DNA from: Kiritimatiellia bacterium | Lineage (GTDB): Bacteria > Verrucomicrobiota > Kiritimatiellia > UBA8416 > JADHWI01 | Direction: 5' to 3' | Assembly (NCBI GenBank): GCA_016783565.1 | Contig: JADHWI010000025.1 | Span: 1-35,808, forward strand | Length of the DNA: 35,808 nucleotides | Shown here: positions 8,683-17,219 of the stretch, in pieces | How positions within the stretch are numbered: the stretch's first letter is position 1 | How the letters are laid out: every line of letters starts with the position of its first letter | The notes under the pieces: generated by a model | What the model saw: only the letters and a program-made list of their open reading frames with translations | Told to the model about the DNA's origin: nothing | Database searches by the model: none | Position numbers and translations under genes: made by a program

Positions 8683-8797
8683 TGGGTCACGCACGCCTTC
8701 ATTGCTTTATGCTTTCATTGCTAGACAGCGGCATTCCCTTCGCGTTGCTACGGGTTAAGCCGCCTCTACATTGTATGATGCAGTAGCGTGTGACCCA
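8683..8797. other. Structured intergenic segment between mnmE and mnmG
   Basis: TGGGTCAC (8683-8690) and GTGACCCA (8790-8797) are perfect complements, extended by ACGC/GCGT with a 2-nt bulge. Inside are GCGGC (8729-8733) and GCCGC (8758-8762), which can form a second stem. It may be a small RNA, an mRNA leader structure for mnmG or a degraded repeat. I see no known RNA family. Confidence 0.3.
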
Positions 8798-8891
8798 AAG
8801 CACCGCGGAGGGAACACGCGCCAAAAAAGCGCTCTTACCCATTCAAAGCATCGCAGAACTATATGATTAGATGCTTCGCCCTCAATAAAAG

Positions 8892-10283
8892 CTACTTACC
8901 TATACAAAATCGACTGAAAATACGATCCAAAAGTGCCGTATCATAGCGCTTTCCAATAATCTCTCCCAGCCCTTCAAGCGCGGAGCGCAGCTCGGTCGCG
9001 GCAGTCACAATAAGCCCCTCATCTTCAGACCCCAGCTGTTCAATAGCAGCTTCACAATGTTTTTTTGCGTTGAGCAAACCCATGCGATGGCGCTCTGAGA
9101 TATAAATTCCCGTGGCATCATCCGCGCTGACCCCAAGGCGTTCTGCCATCAACTCCGTCAGACGCTCAATTCCCTGTCCTGTCGCTGCCGAGACCTGAGC
9201 TTCTATTTCCCAAGTTCCCGTCCTCAACTCCAACAAATTGGCGGCCAAATCGCATTTATTCGCCACCAAAACCGTGGTTGAGTTGTCGCATGCTTCGAGT
9301 TGCTGAATATCATCATCTACCGGACCCATGGCTGCATCCACGAGATATAGTGTCAAATCCGCTCGGCTAAGCATGCCTTGCGTGCGGGTGATCCCTTCCT
9401 GTTCAATACGACAATCCGTATCTCGCAATCCCGCAGTATCCACGAGACGCATCGGCACCCCATGCACGATCAAGGTTTCTTCCACCGTGTCACGTGTGGT
9501 TCCTGGCACATCTGTAACAATAGCACGATCTGAACCCAGAAGCCGATTCAGAAGAGACGACTTGCCCACATTGGGTCGCCCTGCTATCACCACCACGGCG
9601 CCCTCACGCAGGAGTCGACCTTCTTCCCAGGTCTTCAGTACCGCGTTAATACTCACCATGCTTGACTTCAGGCGCTCCATAATTTCAGGAAGAATGGGAG
9701 TCGGAAGCTCGCCGTCGTCGAAATCCAAAACTGCTTCGAGATCAGCCGCTGTACTTAGTATTTTATTGTAAGTATCTCCAATATAAGAACTTAAGTGACC
9801 CTCGAGTTGATCTATCGCGCAATTAGCTGCGCGATTTGATTGCGCATTGATCAAATCCATGACCGCTTCAGCCTGCACCAGGTCAATGCGGCCATTCAGA
9901 AAAGCACGGCGCGTAAATTCCCCGGGGCCGGCCAAGCGTGCGCCGGCTTCGAGTACTGCCGCAAGAATGCGCCGCGCTGCTGCCTGGCCACCGTGCCCCT
10001 GCAGCTCAACCACATCTTCCCGCGTATAACTCTGTGGCGCACGATAAAGAAGAAGTATCACCTCGTCCAAATCCTGCCCCTCAGAATCCACTATTGTATC
10101 AGCGCCATGCACAAATCCGTGCAAGAAAGTACCGGCGGTACGCTCAGAGGGTTTGGGTCCGGATCCGCGGAAAACGGCATCCGCCACATCAAACGCTCCG
10201 GGGCCCGACACGCGAACAATGGATATCGCAGCCTTACCCGGCGCCGTGCAAAGCGCAGCAATCGTATCAATATTCGTATTCAT
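8892..10283 (-). CDS. mnmE: tRNA modification GTPase MnmE (TrmE)
   Basis: The 463-residue protein has the MnmE N-terminal folate-binding domain (DTIAAL, then GEFTRRAFLNGRIDLVQAEAV at about 121-141), an inserted Ras-like G domain, and the invariant C-terminal CIGK. G motifs: G1 GRPNVGKS (235-242), G2 GTTRDT, G3 DTAG (282-285), G4 NKCD. The Cys of CIGK is required for activity in studied MnmE proteins. I chose the ATG at 10283 because homologues begin a few residues before DTIAAL and GGGA lies just upstream; an ATG ten codons earlier is possible. It partners MnmG, encoded next. Confidence 0.97.
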   Translation of the reverse strand: MNTNIDTIAALCTAPGKAAISIVRVSGPGAFDVADAVFRGSGPKPSERTAGTFLHGFVHGADTIVDSEGQDLDEVILLLYRAPQSYTREDVVELQGHGGQAAARRILAAVLEAGARLAGPGEFTRRAFLNGRIDLVQAEAVMDLINAQSNRAANCAIDQLEGHLSSYIGDTYNKILSTAADLEAVLDFDDGELPTPILPEIMERLKSSMVSINAVLKTWEEGRLLREGAVVVIAGRPNVGKSSLLNRLLGSDRAIVTDVPGTTRDTVEETLIVHGVPMRLVDTAGLRDTDCRIEQEGITRTQGMLSRADLTLYLVDAAMGPVDDDIQQLEACDNSTTVLVANKCDLAANLLELRTGTWEIEAQVSAATGQGIERLTELMAERLGVSADDATGIYISERHRMGLLNAKKHCEAAIEQLGSEDEGLIVTAATELRSALEGLGEIIGKRYDTALLDRIFSRFCIGK

Positions 10284-10420
10284 ATCGTCCCGCATTCTCA
10301 ATGTTCGCAGCATGTTTGAACAGCAGAAAAAACTGGCATGGAATTACACTGGACGCTTATTGCGAGGAAAGATACCTTTCACTATGCGTTAACAGTCTTT
10401 GTGGAAGGTAAAATACACCG

Positions 10421-11110
10421 ATGAAAGTATTGATTGCAGAAGACGATCTCCATACGCGCGAAGCGCTGATTGAGATTCTGAACGATGAAGGCTATGAAAC
10501 ACTAGCTGCGGCAGACGGACGCGAAGCTCTCAAATTATATACGCAACAAAAACCTGACTTTGTCTGCCTTGACGTGATGATGCCCGATCTCAGCGGGTAC
10601 GATGTATGCCGAGAAATCCGCCGATTTGATCGACATATACCGATTATCTTCATTACCGCTAAAAGCGAAGAGATTGATAAGGTTCTTGGCCTTGAGATTG
10701 GTGCCGATGACTATATTGTAAAGCCATTCGGAGTAAAAGAGGTCGTGGCACGCATTCATGCTGTATCCAGACGCATTCACCGATCAAAGATTTCGGAAGG
10801 TGAACATGTCACAGAATTTGTAATGTGCGATCTGAAGATTGTTCCATGCGAATTACGGGCCTACCGTGATGAGCAGGCCATTGATCTGAGTCCAAGAGAC
10901 GCCAGCATTTTGGAACTTCTCTTCCACAATCGAGGTAAAGTTATCGATCGCAATACGTTGTTTAATGAGTGCTGGGGATTAAATTATATGCCGGATAGCC
11001 GCTCACTGGATCAACATATCTCGCAACTTCGTAAACGCATTGAAAAAGATCCTCATGACCCATGCATCATTCGTACTGTGCATGGTGCCGGATATCGCTT
11101 TGAGGGATAA
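10421..11110 (+). CDS. OmpR/PhoB-family response regulator, orphan
   Basis: The 229-residue protein has a receiver domain (1-120) with the acidic pocket Glu7-Asp8-Asp9, phospho-acceptor Asp51 (CLDVMMPD), Thr79 and Lys101 (KPFG). A winged-helix output domain (about 130-229) ends in the typical HGAGYRFEG. All residues needed for phosphorylation are present. No histidine kinase is encoded next to it, so the partner lies elsewhere. GGAAGG lies 12 nt before the ATG, farther than ideal. It diverges from mnmE across a 137-nt gap. It might regulate the pst cluster in this window, but nothing in the sequence shows that. Confidence 0.93.
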   Translation: MKVLIAEDDLHTREALIEILNDEGYETLAAADGREALKLYTQQKPDFVCLDVMMPDLSGYDVCREIRRFDRHIPIIFITAKSEEIDKVLGLEIGADDYIVKPFGVKEVVARIHAVSRRIHRSKISEGEHVTEFVMCDLKIVPCELRAYRDEQAIDLSPRDASILELLFHNRGKVIDRNTLFNECWGLNYMPDSRSLDQHISQLRKRIEKDPHDPCIIRTVHGAGYRFEG

Positions 11111-11114
11111 TGGT

Positions 11115-11400
11115 ATCACGGGTCGCCGGTGCGACCGGCTCGATAGGAATCTCGCCCTCCAGATGATACTTGCGGATTGCCGGGCACAATGGAACGCGAA
11201 GCGCTCAGGCTATCCCTGCTGAAGCCCAGGTTGCAGCATCGCGGGTCGCCGGTGCGACCGGCTCGATAGGAATCTCGCCCTCCAGATGATGCTTGCGGAT
11301 TGCCGGGTACAATGGAACGCGAAGCGCTCAGACTATCCCTGCTGAAGCTCCCTGCCTGCCGAGCCCAGGTTGCAGCATCGCGGGTCGCCGGTGCGGCCGG
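11115..11400. repeat. Tandem 123-bp repeat (two and a fifth copies)
   Basis: The unit starts ATC(A/G)CGGGTCGCCGGTGCG at 11115, 11238 and 11377. The first two copies are almost identical over 123 nt. The second carries a 16-nt insertion near its end, and the third is cut after about 24 nt. The unit contains CGGTGCGACCGG, a short inverted repeat. The minus strand is open over 95 codons only because the repeat lacks stops there. It fills the 302-nt gap between the response regulator and the ACT-domain gene. Confidence 0.85.
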
Positions 11401-11412
11401 CATCCACGTTTA

Positions 11413-11814
11413 TCAGGATACTTTCTTCCAGACGTCTTCCACCTTCTTCAGCGATGGCGTACTGATTACCGCATAGCTGTTACAACCGTTCTTTCCCTCA
11501 CAAGCCGTTGCATAAACGTAATTTATATTGATCTTTGCCTTACCAAGAAGGGTCACCACTTCGGCTAGTGCACCGGGCTTGTTTTCAAGAGGAATGAGAA
11601 CTACTTTCTGTTCGGTGAATGCGACCCCGCCACTCTTTAGAACACGTCGTGTTGCTGCCGCATTACTCACCACCAGTTGCACCAACGCAACATCCGGACT
11701 GTTCGCCACAGAAATGCCATCCAGATTAATCTTGTCCAACGCCAGCTTCTTGGTGATCTTTGCCAGCTCCCCTGGTCTATTCTCGAGATAAAGCGTAAAT
11801 TGTTGTTTCAACAT
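11413..11814 (-). CDS. Tandem ACT-domain protein
   Basis: The 133-residue protein is two ACT domains back to back. The first has TLYLENRPGELAKITKKLA (7-25) and the second LIPLENKPGALAEVVTLLG (73-91); the N-(R/K)-P-G turn is the ligand-binding signature. There is no catalytic domain, so it is probably an amino-acid-sensing regulatory protein that binds a partner enzyme. The ATG at 11814 is chosen because AGGAGG lies 6 nt before it. An extension of up to 14 residues is open but would cover the ribosome binding site. The stop lies 12 nt from the 123-bp repeat block. Confidence 0.88.
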   Translation of the reverse strand: MLKQQFTLYLENRPGELAKITKKLALDKINLDGISVANSPDVALVQLVVSNAAATRRVLKSGGVAFTEQKVVLIPLENKPGALAEVVTLLGKAKININYVYATACEGKNGCNSYAVISTPSLKKVEDVWKKVS

Positions 11815-11968
11815 CGTCATCCTCCTCTCATAAACAATGGGAACGAAGTCTCCCATTACATTTTATGCTCCTCTACGAGAATCAGTCTATGCCTGCACTC
11901 TGTTCTGCGCAAGGAGGAATTGCGGGGATTGCATCTCTCCCGCAAGCCTGTAAACTGATGCCCCAGAG

Positions 11969-12664
11969 ATGAAGAAAGCAATTATCAGTGTGCTGCGAAT
12001 TGTAATCGGACTGGGCCTTTTGCCTCTTTGCGTCATCGCCATCCGATCATTACTACAATTGATCCTTCTGCTTCAGAACACTTCGGACGGGACGGTACCT
12101 CCCGATGGATGGGCTCTTATTTCCGGTTTTCTATTGTGGATTGCCGTTTTTCTAATGCTTCCGCGCCCGGCACGCTCCTATGTTCTGGCGCATGAACTCA
12201 CACATGCATTGTGGGCGTCACTTTGCGGCGAACGCGTCATGGGGATCCGCGTCAATCAGGATAGCGGCTCCGTACTCCTCTCGCGCAGCAATTTTCTCAT
12301 TACCCTGGCCCCTTATTTTTTCCCGCTCTACACGGTTCTTGTCATCGCGGCCCACTGCATCATCACCATTTTTTTTGACCTCGGACCCTATCGGTTATAC
12401 ATCCTTGGGCTGATTGCTTTCACATGGGGCTTTCATTTCACCTTCACCATTCACACCTTGCTGCAACACCAGAGCGACATACGGGAATGCGGCTATCTTT
12501 TCTCGTATACCTTCATTTTTTTCATGAACCTTGTCGGCATTGTGCTGTGGGTTCTTCTCGTCTCTCCCATCACATCCGTAGAGCTTCTCCACGTATTACA
12601 CGCGCAAGGAAACACTGTTTGGAGCTGGATAATCAATGCTGCCAGTCTATTTATTAAACAATAA
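11969..12664 (+). CDS. Membrane protein with HEXXH metalloprotease motif
   Basis: The 231-residue protein has about six hydrophobic segments. The second is followed by YVLAHELTHALWASLCGE, with the zinc-binding HEXXH motif (His75, Glu76, His79). SNFLITLAPYFFPLY (107-121) comes next, then a His-rich stretch ending in QHQSDIRECG (His167, Asp170), which could supply a third ligand. The layout resembles M50-type intramembrane zinc proteases, though I cannot place it in a named subfamily. The ribosome binding site is weak. The downstream ECF sigma gene begins 61 nt later on the same strand. A link, such as proteolysis of an anti-sigma factor, is possible but only inferred from neighbourhood. Confidence 0.72.
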   Translation: MKKAIISVLRIVIGLGLLPLCVIAIRSLLQLILLLQNTSDGTVPPDGWALISGFLLWIAVFLMLPRPARSYVLAHELTHALWASLCGERVMGIRVNQDSGSVLLSRSNFLITLAPYFFPLYTVLVIAAHCIITIFFDLGPYRLYILGLIAFTWGFHFTFTIHTLLQHQSDIRECGYLFSYTFIFFMNLVGIVLWVLLVSPITSVELLHVLHAQGNTVWSWIINAASLFIKQ

Positions 12665-12725
12665 ATGCGCACAGCAGTCCGTTGTATGAACAGAAAGTGG
12701 GAAAAGGGGGGTTAAAAACACAATC

Positions 12726-13304
12726 ATGGATCAATCGGATGCCGAGCTGATTTCCCGCTATCGGGAAGGCGACATCGATGCCCTCGAACGTTTGGTTGAG
12801 CGACATCGGAGACCGCTATACGGCTACATTATAAGAATGGGCCGCGTAGGAACCGATGCCGATGAAGTGTTCCAGGAAGTCTGGTTGCGCGCCATTCGCA
12901 AAATGACTCGCTATCGACAGAAGAATTTTTTGGGGTGGTTGATGCGCATTGCACACAACCATGTGATTGATGAATCGCGACGCAAACGTGCCTTGCTGAC
13001 CCTGGATGAACCCTTGGAAAGCGGCGAAGCACGCATTGCACATGTAGCATCTGCGGATGCGACCCCGTGTGAGCAAGTCGTGGATGAGGAATTAGGATCA
13101 CGAATTGAGGCCGCCGTTACTTGCCTGCCCGAGGAACAGAAAGAAGTATTTCTGCTACGCACAAAAATGGATTTACCTTTTAAAGAAATAGCTAAAATTC
13201 AGCATGTATCGATCAATACCGCCCTGGCAAGAATGCAGTATGCGCTCGCCAAATTACGCGATATACTGACGGATGACTATGCCGCTATGAGCCGGACAAC
13301 TTAA
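12726..13304 (+). CDS. ECF-type RNA polymerase sigma factor
   Basis: The 192-residue protein has sigma region 2 at the N-terminus (DAELISRYREGDIDALERLV, then DEVFQEVWLRAIRKM and FLGWLMRIAHNHVIDESRR) and region 4 (CLPEEQKEVFLLRTKMDLPFKEIA, then VSINTALARMQYALAKLR). The layout and size are those of extracytoplasmic-function sigma-70 factors. A G-rich tract lies 14 nt before the ATG, too far for a good ribosome binding site. The downstream gene encodes a single-TM protein in the usual place for the anti-sigma partner. Confidence 0.93.
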   Translation: MDQSDAELISRYREGDIDALERLVERHRRPLYGYIIRMGRVGTDADEVFQEVWLRAIRKMTRYRQKNFLGWLMRIAHNHVIDESRRKRALLTLDEPLESGEARIAHVASADATPCEQVVDEELGSRIEAAVTCLPEEQKEVFLLRTKMDLPFKEIAKIQHVSINTALARMQYALAKLRDILTDDYAAMSRTT

Positions 13305-13417
13305 CAATTTGGAACTATCAAATTTTTTATGAAAAGAGGAGCCGATTGACGATTACGGGCGACGATTACGGAAAACGATCCGCCCTTCGGGCTACGGCGT
13401 GAGGAAAGGAGCTGAGT

Positions 13418-13999
13418 ATGACAACAAACACGGAACAACAGGTTCTACTGGCGATGAGCGGGGAACTTTCCCCGGCACAACAAGAAGAACTCGAGGCAAA
13501 ACTACGCGAGTCGAACGCCGCCACCCTGTACCGAGAACAGGCCGAACGCATTATGAGCGATGCCCGTCAGCATCTTTCCGATGCAGCCCCGGCACCTGAA
13601 TCCATCGCGAACATCATCCACCAGGCTCGAACGATGCGTCGGGGCATCATCATTCCGTTCCCGCAACCCGTCGTGCGCGCCATCGCCGGTGCTGCAGCCC
13701 TTGCGCTTTTCGTAACCAGTTGGTTGGCACTGACATCCACTACTCCGACTTCCAGTCCAGTGGACGACCTACACACGATCGTCGCCATGGTTTCCGAACA
13801 AGACGATTTTTTCCAAAACAACGCGGAGTTGGCAGAACGTGAGCGCATGCTGGCCCTGGCTCGCCAACTCCTTATTATGGAAGGGTTTACTGAAGAGACG
13901 AATGGGGAGGAAGATGAGGCACTTCTATTTGAGGTGCTTGAGCCCACAAGTCTTCAATTGAATAATACGAGCGCGTCTCCTCAAGAAATATATGGATAA
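13418..13999 (+). CDS. Putative anti-sigma factor, single transmembrane segment
   Basis: The 193-residue protein has a soluble N-terminal part (1-80) with a helix-rich QQVLLAMSGELSPAQQEELEAKL segment typical of anti-sigma N-termini, one hydrophobic segment (about 87-106, AIAGAAALALFVTSWLAL), and an acidic C-terminal part. AGGAG lies 6 nt before the ATG. It follows the ECF sigma gene by 113 nt. The gap contains an 11-nt direct repeat, GACGATTACGG (13348 and 13361), and a GCC-CTTCG-GGC hairpin. The role is inferred from context and topology; no zinc-binding HXXXCXXC motif is present. Its 3' end overlaps the rsfS 3' end on the other strand by 113 bp. Confidence 0.7.
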   Translation: MTTNTEQQVLLAMSGELSPAQQEELEAKLRESNAATLYREQAERIMSDARQHLSDAAPAPESIANIIHQARTMRRGIIIPFPQPVVRAIAGAAALALFVTSWLALTSTTPTSSPVDDLHTIVAMVSEQDDFFQNNAELAERERMLALARQLLIMEGFTEETNGEEDEALLFEVLEPTSLQLNNTSASPQEIYG

Positions 14000-14246
14000 C
14001 AACCTCGATATAATCCACCAGTAACCAGCCGCAATCCGGATCGCCAGCCTTGCGATAGCAAGGCTCCCCGGCCTCTTTCAACACATGCTGTACTTCATTG
14101 AAAAGTGCTTTGAGATGCGGTGGACTGGTTCCCGATACCACCACACTATAATCCGTTACCTCCGAGACCTCCCTCAAATCTCGTATCGAAATATCCTTGC
14201 CCAGTTTTGACCCCAATACCTGAGCTGCGAGTTGTGCGAGTTCCAA
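13887..14246 (-). CDS. rsfS: Ribosomal silencing factor RsfS (Iojap family)
   Basis: The 119-residue product matches RsfS throughout: VTDYSVVVSGTS (30-41), HLKALFNEVQHVLKEAG, and W-L-L-V-D-Y-I-E-V-V-I-H-I-F followed by YYSIEDLW. RsfS binds ribosomal protein uL14 and blocks subunit joining in stationary phase or starvation. There is no ATG or GTG upstream before the in-frame TAG. The only standard start is the TTG at 14246; an ATT four codons upstream is less likely. It follows nadD on the same strand, a pairing common in bacteria. The 3' 113 bp overlap the convergent putative anti-sigma gene. Confidence 0.93.
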   Translation of the reverse strand: MELAQLAAQVLGSKLGKDISIRDLREVSEVTDYSVVVSGTSPPHLKALFNEVQHVLKEAGEPCYRKAGDPDCGWLLVDYIEVVIHIFLEETRSYYSIEDLWAQAPQIEVPHLPPHSSLQ

Positions 14247-14354
14247 AGCTTTAATAACGATTCTCTCTTTCTTTCCGATTTCCGTAAATGTCTACCTGTT
14301 AAAATACACTTACGTCCCTGGAAATATACACTGATAAACGTGCAAACAGATACA

Positions 14355-14999
14355 CTATGCCCCGTACAGATGGTGTTCTGCAATATACATTTCCACTGGC
14401 GGGGGCACAAGATAGCGAATGCTGAGCCCCTCTGCAACACGATGTCGAATATCAGACGAAGAAATATCCATCAACCGCCCTGAGGCCAGATTTTCCAGAA
14501 GCCGTTCCGGCCAGGGTTCCGCCAGCTTGATATTCTCAGGACTCAATCGCTCCACATCAGAACCTGGTCTACAAAGGGTGAGCATGTTGCACGACTCCAA
14601 AACCGAATAAATGTCCTTCCATGTATGCAATTCCGTCAACGTATCAGCACCAATAATGAAATTCAATGAACAGGACGGATACATTTTATGTAATTCATGT
14701 AGCGTGTCGATAGTATAGGTTGGTCCCTCACGCTGAAGCTCAAGATCGCAAAGATCAAAACGCCATTCATCTTCCAGAACAGCCTCCAGCATAGCCAGAC
14801 GATGCCGTGCCTCCACGACCATGGCCGTATCTTTGTGAGGCGGGATATGACTGGGCAGGAACAAGATACGACTGAGATCAAAAATCTCCATCGCATTCTG
14901 GGCCAGAACGAGGTGACCTACATGCAATGGATTGAATGTCCCGCCCAGGATTCCCAGTCTGGCCCGCACAGGCTTCTCGGTTTTCTGCCACGCATCCAT
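14355..14999 (-). CDS. nadD: Nicotinate-nucleotide adenylyltransferase
   Basis: The 214-residue protein has the nucleotidyltransferase motif GGTFNPLHVGH (19-29), PSHIPPHK, FIIGADTL, and the C-terminal ISSSDIR (the S-S-T/S-x-I-R motif). NadD transfers AMP from ATP to nicotinate mononucleotide to make deamido-NAD. Length is normal with about 12 extra residues at the N-terminus before R-L-G-I-L-G-G. No clear ribosome binding site precedes the ATG at 14999. rsfS lies 108 nt downstream on the same strand. Confidence 0.96.
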   Translation of the reverse strand: MDAWQKTEKPVRARLGILGGTFNPLHVGHLVLAQNAMEIFDLSRILFLPSHIPPHKDTAMVVEARHRLAMLEAVLEDEWRFDLCDLELQREGPTYTIDTLHELHKMYPSCSLNFIIGADTLTELHTWKDIYSVLESCNMLTLCRPGSDVERLSPENIKLAEPWPERLLENLASGRLMDISSSDIRHRVAEGLSIRYLVPPPVEMYIAEHHLYGA

Positions 15000-15198
15000 G
15001 ATGTACCGAGTATTGACCTGCCTGAATCAAACATCAAGCTCAGGATTGCAGCAATTATCCGGAATATATACACCATCTTATTCTCACCGTTCTTTTTCAT
15101 CAATCGTGGTTCTGAGCCATAACAAAACGAAATTTTTGATTTTTCTCTGACGCCTTTGTATGGTTCATACAAGAAAAGATTAACCTCACAGAGGCATT

Positions 15199-17034
15199 AT
15201 GAAAAACACATCAGTGATAATTATTATATTGATCGCTTGCTTCGGTATGGAAGCCCGAAGCAAAGACATAAAGGCTCTTCTAAACAAGGTACCACCTACG
15301 CATCCGCGGTTGTTTATGAGACGAGGAGAAGAGGATTCCCTCCGCAAGAAAATCGCTGCAGATCTGCTTCTGTCACAGGCTTTTGAACATGTCACGACCG
15401 TGTCCGACGGCATATTGAGCACGAAACCGGTCAAAAGAAAGAAGACCGGTAAACGCCTGTTGAGCGTTTCACGTATGGCGCTTAAGCGCGCAACCTATCT
15501 CTCGTTTGCAGGCCGAATGACAAAAAACCCACAATATGCAGCACGCCTTGAGAAAGAGTTGCTGGCCGCTGCCGCTTTCAGCGATTGGAACCCAAGCCAC
15601 TTTCTCGATGTAGGCGAAATGACCGCAGCTCTGGCAATTGGATATGACTGGTTGTACGATGAGCTCAGTGCGGAAGCACGAAAAACCATCAAGGCAGCCA
15701 TCATTGAGAAAGGTCTGAAAACATCTCTCAAAGGGGGCTGGTGGGTCAAGAAAACAAACAACTGGAACCAGGTCTGCCACGGGGGACTGGTCCTGGGTGC
15801 ACTAGCTGTCATGGAAGACGAGCCTGAGCTGGCCGTTCAAATCATTGAGCGTGCCATTCAGAACGTACCCAGAGCCATGGCTGAATATGCACCGGACGGT
15901 GCCTATCCGGAAGGTCCCGGCTACTGGAAATATGGCACCACGTACAATGTCGTCCTGCTTTCTGCCCTGGAGTCGGTTCTGGGCACAGATTTCGACCTTT
16001 CCGATGCTAAAGGCTTTCTGGAATCCTCCGACTACTACCTGCATGCAACGGGACCGACAGGATTGTTTTTCAACTACTCGGATTGCGGAACAAGAGGAGG
16101 TGTTTCACCCGCTATGTACTGGTTTGCTGCAAAACGTAAACAGCCATCACTCTTATGGCGCGAGCGCCAGGAACTTATTCAGTTTTTAGAAATAAATCAC
16201 AATCCTGACAGGAGCTCGGGACGCTTCTTTCCTTTTCTGCTCATATGGGCCAGCCCTCTCAAGTCGATATCGCCACCGCCAGCCACGCAATACACAGCCG
16301 ATGGACGCTCTCCAATCGGAATCCATCGAAGCGGGTGGAAAAATACCCGGGAAACCTTCGTGGGCATCAAAGCCGGTTCGCCCGGAGTCAACCATGCACA
16401 TATGGACATTGGCTCATTCGTACTGGATTCCAAGGGCGTACGGTGGGCGGTTGACCTGGGATCCCAATCCTACCACAGCCTGGAGTCAAAAGGCGTTGTT
16501 CTGTGGAATCGTAGTCAGAACAGTCAACGATGGAATGTTTTCCGACTCAACAACTTCAGCCACAACACGTTAGTCGTAGACGGTCAGAAACAGCGCGTGA
16601 ACGGGCGCGCGTCGATCCTCAGCTTTTCCGACAAGGCACCCACGCCTCACACGATTGTGGATATGAGCGCCGTCTACAAAGGGCAGTTGGCCGCCGCAAA
16701 GCGCACCATCGGCCTGCGCAAGAACCAATCGGTCCTGGTTCAGGACGAGCTCAAAACACTGGATCGCAAAACCGCCGTGCGCTGGGGCATGGTAACACGA
16801 GCGAAAGTGACCATAACGTCTGATCGCTCTGCGGTTTTGAAACAGGATGGAGAAGAGTTCTTCATCTCGGTGCTGAATCCTGAAAATGCCAAACTTGAAC
16901 TGTTCGATACCGAGAATCCTCCCGAGTCTTTCGATGCCCGCAATCCGGACACACGTATGATAGGTTTCCACACAGACATTCCGGCGTCGACCAACGCTCA
17001 CCTCCACGTACTTCTCAGCCCGGACAAGCTATAA
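15199..17034 (+). CDS. Secreted heparinase II/III-family polysaccharide lyase
   Basis: The 611-residue protein starts with a signal peptide (about 1-21). An alpha-toroid domain carries NNWNQVCHGG (187-196, Asn and His194) and YPEGPGYWKYG (236-246, candidate catalytic Tyr). A beta-sandwich heparinase II/III-like domain begins around 375 with NHAHMDIGSFVLD (His399, His401) and FSHNTLVVDGQ. These are the residues used by lyases that cleave uronic-acid-containing polysaccharides such as heparin or alginate by beta-elimination. The exact substrate cannot be read from sequence. AGAGG lies just before the ATG. No sulfatase or transporter gene adjoins it. A TTGGCTCG-A-CGAGCCAA palindrome follows at 17068-17084. 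Confidence 0.88.
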   Translation: MKNTSVIIIILIACFGMEARSKDIKALLNKVPPTHPRLFMRRGEEDSLRKKIAADLLLSQAFEHVTTVSDGILSTKPVKRKKTGKRLLSVSRMALKRATYLSFAGRMTKNPQYAARLEKELLAAAAFSDWNPSHFLDVGEMTAALAIGYDWLYDELSAEARKTIKAAIIEKGLKTSLKGGWWVKKTNNWNQVCHGGLVLGALAVMEDEPELAVQIIERAIQNVPRAMAEYAPDGAYPEGPGYWKYGTTYNVVLLSALESVLGTDFDLSDAKGFLESSDYYLHATGPTGLFFNYSDCGTRGGVSPAMYWFAAKRKQPSLLWRERQELIQFLEINHNPDRSSGRFFPFLLIWASPLKSISPPPATQYTADGRSPIGIHRSGWKNTRETFVGIKAGSPGVNHAHMDIGSFVLDSKGVRWAVDLGSQSYHSLESKGVVLWNRSQNSQRWNVFRLNNFSHNTLVVDGQKQRVNGRASILSFSDKAPTPHTIVDMSAVYKGQLAAAKRTIGLRKNQSVLVQDELKTLDRKTAVRWGMVTRAKVTITSDRSAVLKQDGEEFFISVLNPENAKLELFDTENPPESFDARNPDTRMIGFHTDIPASTNAHLHVLLSPDKL

Positions 17035-17067
17035 TCCAGGCGCGTAACCATTTTCTTCGTTGTAGCG

Positions 17068-17084
17068 TTGGCTCGACGAGCCAA
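17068..17084. repeat. Perfect palindrome after the lyase gene
   Basis: TTGGCTCG and CGAGCCAA flank a single base. It has no T-tract. It resembles the GGCTC/GAGCC palindromes at 26063-26115 and may belong to the same dispersed group. Confidence 0.45.
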
Positions 17085-17133
17085 TAGCCGAGCTGCAGAC
17101 AAGGGACTGCCACCTTTCCGCTTAATTTCAAAA

Positions 17134-17152
17134 TCATCAAGGTAGGGCGGTC
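17134..17152. repeat. Partial copy of the 86-bp repeat
   Basis: TCATCAAGGTAGGGCGGTCA is identical to the start of each unit of the tandem array at 18464-18700. The diguanylate cyclase gene lies between this copy and the array. Confidence 0.6.
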
Positions 17153-17219
17153 AACCCGTTCTGACACCAGGCCTGCGTGTTCGATTGAGTTCCTGCGTAA
17201 TCCTTGCTATACAAAGCCC

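Noticed and set aside
7730-8758. 342-codon plus-strand frame inside mnmG
   Set aside because: It is antisense to a clearly real gene, with no family features and low-complexity basic composition.
10421-11110. Identification of the response regulator as PhoB
   Set aside because: It is a generic OmpR-type regulator, far from the pst genes, without a PhoR neighbour; no residue singles out PhoB.
11116-11403. 95-codon minus-strand frame with repeated peptide
   Set aside because: It is a translation of the 123-bp repeat, has no ribosome binding site, and the repeated peptide follows the DNA repeat exactly.
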